The notes under the pieces were generated by a model. That model had not been told where the DNA came from. It ran no database searches and saw nothing but the letters and a program-made list of their open reading frames with translations. A stretch of 64,000 nucleotides of DNA from assembly GCA_039619475.1 (NCBI GenBank), contig CM077115.1, forward strand, positions 590,265,643 to 590,329,642, given 5' to 3'. A program made the translations under genes and the position numbers. This stretch comes from Icerya purchasi. Lineage: Eukaryota > Arthropoda > Insecta > Hemiptera > Monophlebidae. Shown here one piece after another: positions 57,350 through 64,000 of the stretch; within the stretch, counting starts at the first letter, position 1; every line of letters starts with the position of its first letter.

Positions 57350-59930
57350 TTATAACCTTCCTTCCGAAAAACTTACTTCTTTCATTGATTCTATTGCTTC
57401 CGCCTATGTTCCATCTCTCGAAGAAACACTTACTCCTACATATGTTCGTACAGCTCCTGCACATATTCTTTCTTTTGACTTCAGCATCGGTGAACTCCAT
57501 GCCTCTTTGACTAATTCCTCCAATTCTAGCCCCGGATTAGACCGAATTTCATACCTTGCTCTTAAAAATCTTTCAAACTCTGCACTTAATACTCTTCTGT
57601 TAATTTATAATCGTTTCCTATATACTGGCTCAACTCCACCTCGCTGGAACTCCTTTATGGTTATCCCGATTCCGAAGAAAAAGCCTAATTCCTTCCGTCC
57701 AATATCCTTGGCTTCTTGCTTAAGGAAACTTTTCGAAAACATGATCAATAAACGTCTGGTCTGGTGGCTAGAACATCATAATATACTCCCTCACAATATG
57801 TTTGGTTTCCGTCTAGGCCTGGGCTCTATGGACTGCCTATCTTTATTCCTTTCTGACATTTATAAATCTCTTATCCTCAAAAAATTCACCGTTGCTGCGT
57901 TCATTGATGCCACCTCTGCCTTTGATAATGTCCACTTACCTTCCTTGCATGACAAAATGCTCTCTATCAATATTCCTCTCCACTTCACCTCACTAGTTAT
58001 TAATCTTTTCCGTAACAGGATAATTCACCTTTCTACTCCCTTTTTTGATGATTCCAGGGTGGTCTACCGAGGCCTCCCGCAGGGATCACGTCTTAGTCCT
58101 ACTCTTTTCAATATATATTTTCACAGTCTCGCTATCCTCCGAGTTTCCTCCACATCGTTGTTCTATGCTGATGATATTCTTATCTATTTCTCGTCAGATA
58201 ATATATCTGCGGTGAACGAGGAGCTAAATAATTCTCTTGCTATTTTGGAAAACACGTTATCCTCTCTTCATATTTCTATCTCACCCGAAAAATCTGCCTC
58301 TATGGTTTTCACATTCCGTCCTTATAACCGTTCTTTAGTCAGTCTTTCCTTGCGCCACCATCCCATCCCTTTAGTCAATTCCTTCTCTTATCTCGGTATT
58401 ATACTTAATAGCACTTTATCCTTTCGGGAGCATATCAGTTATTTGTGTACGTCCGCTCTCAAAAGGCTCAATATATTAAAAGCTCTTTCGCCCCGTAAAT
58501 GGGGCGGTGATCCTTATATTTTACTTATGCTATATAGATCAATTATCCTTTCCAAACTTGATTACGGCGCATTCCTGTACGCTAGTGCTCCCAAGCAATT
58601 TCTCCGTAAACTTGATCGCATTCAAAACTCATGTCTTCGTTTCTGTATCGGAGTGCTTAACTCCTCTCCAATTCCAGCCATTTTGGCAGAGTCGGGATTC
58701 CTTCCTCTTTTCATTCGAAGACTCTTATTAGCTGAAAGATTTCTAATTAAACGCCTTCCTATTACTAATTCTAAACTCCTGAGTTCCTATCAATTTATTT
58801 CCGATAACTGGCGCTTCTCTCCTCGCAAAATTCCTATATTATCCTCGATCTCTTCTCGGCTTATGCTCTTCTTGCCTTTTGTTCTCCCTTTCACCAAACC
58901 ACCTTACTTCACTTTTAATTTCTTTGAATTCAAGCATTCTCCGAAGTTATTTGTTCTCCCCTCGGACATTAAATCTCTTCCTCATCCTGCCGTTCAAAAC
59001 GAATTCAATCACGTATTATCCTCATACTTTCCTTTCCATACAATTATCTACACGGATGGTTCGAAGTCTGATGCTGGCGTTGGGGCTGCGTTCATTATCC
59101 CCGCGTTTACGTATTCCGAATCTTTCCAGTTGCCCTCCTTTTCCTCTATTTTTCTTGCCGAATCCATGGCTATCCTGCAGGCAGTCCTTTTCATATCCTC
59201 GACAAATAACATCTCTAGGTTCCTCTTATCCTCGGACTCGAAAAGTGTTTTATTGGCTATCTCCTCTCCTTTTCCTACTCATGTCACTGATCCCATTATT
59301 CTCCAAATTCGCTTCTTAATTTCTAATTTATTTGCATCCCGTTCTGTTGTAATTGATCTACTATGGATTCCTGGTCATCGCGGAATTCCTGGCAACGAGT
59401 TAGTTGACTCGTTGGCACGTTCGGCGGCGACCAATGGTCTATTCATTAGTAGATTTCCTGCTCAAACTCTCTACTGTCTTTCTTATCGTTCCCATCACGA
59501 TTTCTGGACCGAATTCTATCCTTCATTCTTTACCAATCCTCGATCTTTTTACCTTGCTGTTCAACCCTTCCCTTCCTCTCTTCCTTGGTTTAATCTTTTC
59601 CCCTACCTTAGCCGTTCCGTTATTTCCTCTATAGTTCGCCTGCGGTTTAATCATAGTTTGCTTCCGGCTTCTCTTTTCCGTTTTTCTATTGTTCAATCTC
59701 CTTTGTGTCCTTATGATCCTCCAGAGCTCAATTATATCTGTGATGCGAATCACATTTTATTCGAATGCCCCTTTATTTCCTCCGAACGTTCTACTCTGTA
59801 TTCTAGTCTTCTGCGCCTTGGCCTTCCTACTCCTTATAGTGCCCACTGCATTCTTGCACTCCCCTCTGTCAATGTAGTTCCTTTGTTGGCCTTCTTCATC
59901 TCCTCAATTTCTAATCTTTTCCTTATATAA
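57350..59930 (+). CDS. LINE-A reverse transcriptase with RNase H domain (5'-truncated)
   Basis: Open for about 860 codons; from the first start-like codon (TTG at 57507) it is 807 residues. It copies element RNA into DNA at a nicked target. Numbered from 57507, the RT domain has SSPGLDRIS (about 7-15), IPIPKKK (about 50), RPISL, the AFIDATSAFDNV aspartate motif, GLPQGSRLSP and the catalytic FYADDILIYF (219-228). The thumb has SYLGIILN and KWGGDPY. RNase H starts IIYTDGSKSDAG (513-524) and includes DLLWIPGHRGIPGNE (from about 617). A zinc-knuckle-like C-x10-C-x3-H-x4-C lies at 734-754. The endonuclease is missing through truncation, so the copy cannot move itself. The open frame indicates a recent insertion. 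Clade is R1-, I- or Loa-like; undecided. Confidence 0.93.
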
Positions 59931-59973
59931 GGTACATTTCCTTGCGTTGGGTAAGTTCCACTGTTGACGTGCC

Positions 59974-60003
<30 letters not shown>
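57350..60003 (+). mobile_element. LINE-A copy 5, best preserved, 5'-truncated
   Basis: Non-LTR retrotransposon inserted into the minus-strand element gene. It begins directly inside coding sequence at about 57350, so the endonuclease half is lost. The protein frame closes with TAA at 59928-59930, followed by a 3' UTR of about 45 bases ending GTTGACGTGCCC and a run of about 28 A (59976-60003). The target gene resumes at once at 60005. A possible imperfect duplication is AGATTGTCCTTCAT on the left against AGATAATCTTCAT on the right. Confidence 0.92.
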
Positions 60004-60004
<1 letters not shown>

Positions 60005-60007
<3 letters not shown>

Positions 60008-60500
60008 ATAATCTTCATCCTGCTTCCATTCACTTGGACTTCTGAGAAGAAAATCGGCGTTAATGCGAAATCTCTCAAAAAAATTCTTGGTTAGCGAATT
60101 AACAAATTGATCTAGATCTTCTCGGCATAAATTTTCTACGTCAGAAAATTTAATCTGCAATCGGCTCATATCGTCATCTTCTGTTGCGTCGAAATCCAGG
60201 TTTTTGTGCATTCTTTCTTTCACCTCATGACTGACATCGTTATCAAAGAAAGCGAAGCCAATTGCTTCCGGAGTTAGATACCATAAATGGCGAATAATTT
60301 GATTCACAGCCACTTTTGAAACTTCTTCGTCTATTTTTTCGTAAGAATTCAATTTTTTTAGAAAATTAAAATATGAATTTGGTGCTTTTATAGTAACCGA
60401 ATCCGTATCAATATAAAGCACAAAACAATATTCTCGCCTACAATTGCGCAATAAATAGGAATATAAGCAAGCACAACAAATCTGTTCACTCTTTTTTTTG
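60005..60500 (-). pseudogene. Element gene, N-terminal part with YIDTDS motif
   Basis: Minus-strand frame open from about 60500 down to the LINE-A tail. It begins RREYCFVLYIDTDSVTIKAP. IRHLWYLTPEAIGFAFFD follows, then a charged stretch and NFFERFRINADFLLRSPSEW at the LINE border. YIDTDS resembles motif C of B-family DNA polymerases; the HLWYLTPE part belongs to the uncharacterised family whose C-terminal motifs continue at 57071-57349. Either the family truly has this start or an internal deletion fused a polymerase end to another gene. No start codon was recognised; an in-frame stop lies just upstream. Confidence 0.6.
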
Positions 60501-60679
60501 CCTCACTTATGCAGTAGAGAATCTTTATCACACATTTAGAAGAGAAATACAATCAATGATACTGATAAGAAATATTCCATCATCAGAACTATACTGGCTC
60601 GCTGGCACACAGCAGTATAACGAGGGAAAACAGTATTTGCGGCGCGTATGTACGCTCGTTTCTCCGAAACGTTTTTTGG

Positions 60680-60813
60680 CACGTCTTAAAGTCGACCAAA
60701 TGAGCTGAAATTTTAACGGTATGATTTTTTCACATAAGAGAACAATTCTACCGGTTGGGATATCTACTTTTTGAAAAAAAATGAGCGTCATCTATAAGTA
60801 AGGGCCACTCTAA
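60680..60813 (-). repeat. Right inverted end
   Basis: Reverse complement of the left end with about one change in four bases; weaker similarity extends to about 60610. Confidence 0.8.
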
Positions 60814-60819
60814 TGTATA

Positions 60820-61640
60820 TACTTATAGAGCCGCAGTAAACGCGAACACACCGGAAGAAATTTATGGATTACCTTAAGTGTATTAAATGAAACTTGTAAC
60901 GATTTAGGGCTAGAGGTAAATATACAGAATACTAAAATAATCCGTATGTAAGTCTCATCGAAGAAGTAAATGTAAGAAGTGAACAACTTTAATATCTAAA
61001 ATAATTTTTGAATAAATTAGGGTTTCTAGATGACGGGTTAAATTTTGGAAGTAAATGTTCGGCGTCGGCTTCTGAAGCGCCTGAAATGTAACATTTCTTT
61101 AATAAAAAAAAAAAGAGAAGTGGTGTTTAGAGGGGGACACCCGGTAGGAACGAAGTTCCTTTCACTTTTTGGTAGATATACAAGTATAAAGTCATTCGTA
61201 AAGTATGTGATAAAAAATGACATAATATATAAACTCCGTATGAATTAAAACAAAAACAACAAAAACAAAAAATAAGTTTAAATAAAATTTACACGTGTTT
61301 AGAAAAGAGGTTATACAGCTGACCGCGCACAATGCTTGCTGCTCGGATCTTGATACTCGCACGCACACGCACACACACACACACACACACACCCGTATAT
61401 AATAGAAAGAGACAGAGCGAAAGAGAAAGAGAGTGAAGGTCGTCTGGAGGACACATAACGCTTTTCCTTTCGATGACGATTTCTGCCAGTTTACTTCTAC
61501 CTCCAAGCCGCTTAAAAGAACTTCATTCCAAAAACACTTTAATTACTACAAAAACGGCAGTCTCTAGAACTGTAGTTGTTCCATTATACTGTATGACTGC
61601 GAAAGTTGGACACCATACGGTATATTAGATAATCGGGAAA
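60820..61640 (+). pseudogene. RTE-type LINE, right part (after the insertion)
   Basis: Directly after the duplication the frame reads YRAAVNANTPEEI, then LNETCNDLGLEVNIQNTKII (60888-60948), the stretch after the YADD site of RTE elements. EVNVRRRLLKRLKCNISL (61048-61101) and VLYDCESWTPYG (61588-61620), for the VLYGCETWT motif, follow. Order and sense match the left part at 55955-56704. Stops, frameshifts and a CA run (61355-61394) break it. Confidence 0.7.
61357..61394 (+). repeat. CA microsatellite
   Basis: A run of about 15-18 CA units. Confidence 0.9.
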
Positions 61641-62573
61641 GTTTTAGTAGCATTCTCTATGCACCATAGCAATTATCAGATTGAACGACTGTATCCATAA
61701 CATACTGGTCTTCAGAAAATTCGGCGCTTAGAATATCGTAGTATTTAATGTTATGCGTGTATTGCTTCGATGAGTGGTCCACGTAAAATGGAAGTAGCTG
61801 AAACGCAACGAAGATCACACATTATTCCTGCTGAAAAGGTCAGGCTTTTCGAAATACTGCGGAACAGTCATAAAGAGCCGTATAGGTGAAAGAAGCTAAT
61901 AGACAAAGTAGCAAGCCTGTTTGGACCAGAAGTAGAATAGTAAGCACACGAATAGGCCAGCAAAAAATATCTCTTATTGTAATTATTTTAGTAATTTTAT
62001 CAAGAATCGGCATTATCATTCGTTCCTACGCCATCGAAATGTACAAAGTTGATTTTGTACCTGGATGCTCGAATAGAAGCCTTCAAGGAGAATGACTAAT
62101 GGTGGTAGTGCGTTTATAAAAACATCCATCTACAAAGAATCGCGATAGCGAAGTTAGCAAAGGTACTGGTACATAAAAATATAGTAGACTCTTCTGTTAA
62201 CATGAGTATGGAGACTTTTGAATGTGCTCGTATTTTTGATTTTCCTATACTAGGCAAAGATATGGACTTTCCGCACAAAAGAAACACGTCTATTTCCAAT
62301 CAATTAACTCGCCCTATTGCGATAAAAATCCTAAAATATGGATATAACCTTAAATAATATATTTTACTTCAGTAAGAAGAAGGAAAAATACATTGAACAA
62401 TATCGCCGCCTGTTGAATAGATACTGCGACGGCAGTGAGTAGACAAACTCGAAGTCAAGAAATTGAAAATGGCAGAAATAAATGTCAACAGAGAAAAACC
62501 ACGATGCTCAGTAATTGATTTAACAACTGTGAAGAAGAAATACTCAATAATAATAATAAATAAATAAATAAAA
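61641..62573. other. No clear feature
   Basis: Possibly further decayed LINE sequence at its left. No motif is convincing. Confidence 0.35.
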
Positions 62574-62720
62574 ATACACATATATATATATATATATATA
62601 TATGTAAATGAAAGTCGGAAAATGTTTCTGTCTGTCTGTCTGTACGCGCTAATCTCACGAACTACCAAACCGATTTTGTTCCGGTTTTCACCAGTGGATA
62701 GGCGACGAATTTTGTCAGTG
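62574..62720 (+). repeat. Microsatellite-led interspersed repeat
   Basis: A TA run (62579-62602), a TCTG run (62631-62642), then CGCGCTAATCTCACGAACTA and CCAAACCGATTTTGTTCCGG. This layout of short tandem repeat followed by an ACGAACTAC-CCGATTTTG block is familiar from insect Helitron-like and mini-me elements. Its boundaries are not visible. Confidence 0.4.
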
Positions 62721-63498
62721 AGGTGTGGAAAATAGAAACGTAAAATACGCTCTATAAAATAAAAATAAAAATTAAGTAAAATATTTATTACGGTAGATAT
62801 TTTAGATAAAATCATTATCACGCTAAATTTAAATGAAATGTAGAAATTTCAATAAAATGACTACCACGGTAAATATAAATATAATATAACGTTTTATTAA
62901 TTTCTGGTGCAGGTAAAAATACCGTGGCGTTCCGTCTCTTCTCCTTTTGTGTTACTGAAATAATTAAACTTCTACAATAGGACCTAAAAATACCATCCGC
63001 GTTCTAGCCTAGCGACTGTACACAGCGCGAAGATTTAAAAAAAAAGGATTCTTTATTATTTTTTACTAAGAATAAAAAGAATCTTGCAACAGAATTTTTA
63101 ATAATTGCCACTTCAAATTTTAAATTCTTATCTAAATATTGTGGTTTACTGTTGTGGTAATAAATTAATTTGAATAAAATTGGTGCAGAGGTCAGAAAAC
63201 CCAGAACAAAACGGGCATGTGGGTATCGAAAATGTTCTCCTAAGTATGTAATTATGGGAGATCAGCGATTAGTCGGTAACCGGTTTAATGTTTTATGTGC
63301 TTCAGTGAATTATGCGTCAGTTGTTGATTTGATATGTTTTTAAAATGATGACTATGTGTGACTTTTAGTTGAGCAAAACTTCATGTTAGATCGCGAGAAA
63401 CATAGGTTATAGAAATACTGAGAATTTTGAAGGATTTTTTTTGTTGGACGATGTTAAGTATATTTCTTAAAGGGAGAAAGAATGTTTACATAAATATA
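62721..63498. other. No clear feature
   Basis: AT-rich. TA at 63497-63498 precedes the pogo-like element. Confidence 0.35.
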
Positions 63499-64000
63499 CA
63501 GTGGTCGCCGATTATTGCGTTCACTGGTTTATCTGATCAGCCGCTTAATATGATCAAATCAAGAAAAACGAATTCCGATCACAAAAATATATGCGTTTTT
63601 AGTCGGTTTTTATGATCAGGTAATTTAATTTCGCCGTTTATTACGATCAAGGTTGGACACATATTTACAAAAATAATTATTGTAAGTGGAGTATGGTTTC
63701 CGAAAAATGCATTTTAAATTGCTTCAAGAGGCTGGAAAAATCTGCTCCACAAGAAACGGAAAAACCAGTCGAACGTGAAGGGCCTGCAGATATAGAAGAA
63801 GAACAATTTAGTGAATGGGTAGAAATTGACAGTGGATTACCAGTTGTAGAAATCATGAATGATGTGGACATCGCGCAATCAGTTATGTAGAATACACAAG
63901 ACACTGGCGATGAAAATAACGAAGATGACGCAGAGGAAGAACCAGGCAGAGAGCTAATAAGTAAAAAGAAGGTTCGCGAATCCTTGACAACTATCCGAAG
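63499..64000 (+). mobile_element. Tigger/pogo-type transposon, internally deleted, cut by the window edge
   Basis: The left end CAGTGGTCGCCGATTATTGC follows a TA, the target of pogo elements, and ATTATTGCGTTCACT-like and ATTACGATCA-like blocks repeat inside. From 63693 a frame reads MVSEKCILNCFKRLEKSAPQ, then an acidic stretch, FSEWVEIDSGL and, after one TAG at 63888-63890, EDDAEEEPGREL and KKKVRESLTTIRR. Basic and acidic C-terminal parts of Tigger transposases look like this, so the DNA-binding and DDE parts have been deleted between the end and 63693. The right end is outside the window. Confidence 0.65.

Larger units (their letters stand above)
56705..60813. mobile_element. DNA element with inverted ends and 6-bp target duplication, LINE-A nested inside
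   Basis: The ends TTAGAGTGGCC (56705) and, inverted, TTAGAGTGGCC (60813) start inverted repeats that match over about 135 bp at roughly three bases in four (shared CAACCGGTAG, TATGAAAAAATCATA or TGTGAAAAAATCATA, ACTTTAAGACGTGCC) and weakly further. TGTATA flanks both sides. Removing LINE-A leaves about 1.46 kb, with a minus-strand gene remnant between the ends. A 6-bp duplication fits Maverick/Polinton elements, and the gene remnant starts with YIDTDS, a motif of B-family DNA polymerases, but the rest of the protein is of unknown type. It is a non-autonomous, decayed copy. Superfamily assignment is open. Confidence 0.75.

Noticed and set aside
58879..59319. A 146-codon plus-strand frame as a separate protein.
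   Set aside because: It is a shifted frame within the LINE-A RT/RNase H coding sequence.

Overview
The window looks like animal nuclear DNA from an arthropod, most likely an insect. It is AT-rich, packed with decayed transposons, and carries exons with GT-AG introns. A hemipteran is my guess from the mix of elements, but nothing here proves an order. I see no prokaryotic, organellar or CRISPR sequence.

One host gene is recognisable, on the minus strand. It encodes an ADAMTS-like secreted zinc metalloproteinase of the insect type. Seven exons were found by hand: 44598-44653, 38169-38295, 33665-33829, 33414-33540, 31169-31273, 26024-26163 and 12583-12721. The first six join in a consistent reading phase; the last does so only with one of two possible acceptors. 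The zinc motif HExxHxxGxxHD is split by a 4.3-kb intron. The prodomain and the start of the catalytic domain were not found and should lie at higher coordinates or beyond the window.

Almost everything else is transposon sequence, mostly in the introns and flanks of this gene. Region 1-4.6 kb holds jockey-type LINE pieces in both orientations and the left end of a BEL/Pao-like LTR element. Region 6.9-8.2 kb is a dead mariner. A LINE family with RNase H, called LINE-A here, has five copies: 8.8-10.75, 19.3-19.7, 24.2-25.5, 41.8-42.4 and 57.35-60.0 kb. Region 13.7-16.6 kb is a transposon with inverted ends of about 580 bp and a SWIM-like zinc-finger protein; a second, decayed copy is at 31.6-33.4 kb. 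Penelope pieces lie at 28.9-30.5 kb, a long jockey-type copy joined to an RTE piece at 34.8-37.6 kb, and a Tigger/pogo element at the right edge. Several short hAT-like MITEs are visible, three of them with exact 8-bp target duplications. A 405-bp tRNA-derived SINE occurs twice.

The most striking structure is a three-level nest at 56-61.6 kb. An RTE-type LINE was interrupted in its reverse-transcriptase region by an element with inverted ends and an exact 6-bp duplication (TGTATA). That element carries a gene of an unnamed conserved family, and this gene was in turn split by a LINE-A copy whose frame is still open for about 860 codons.
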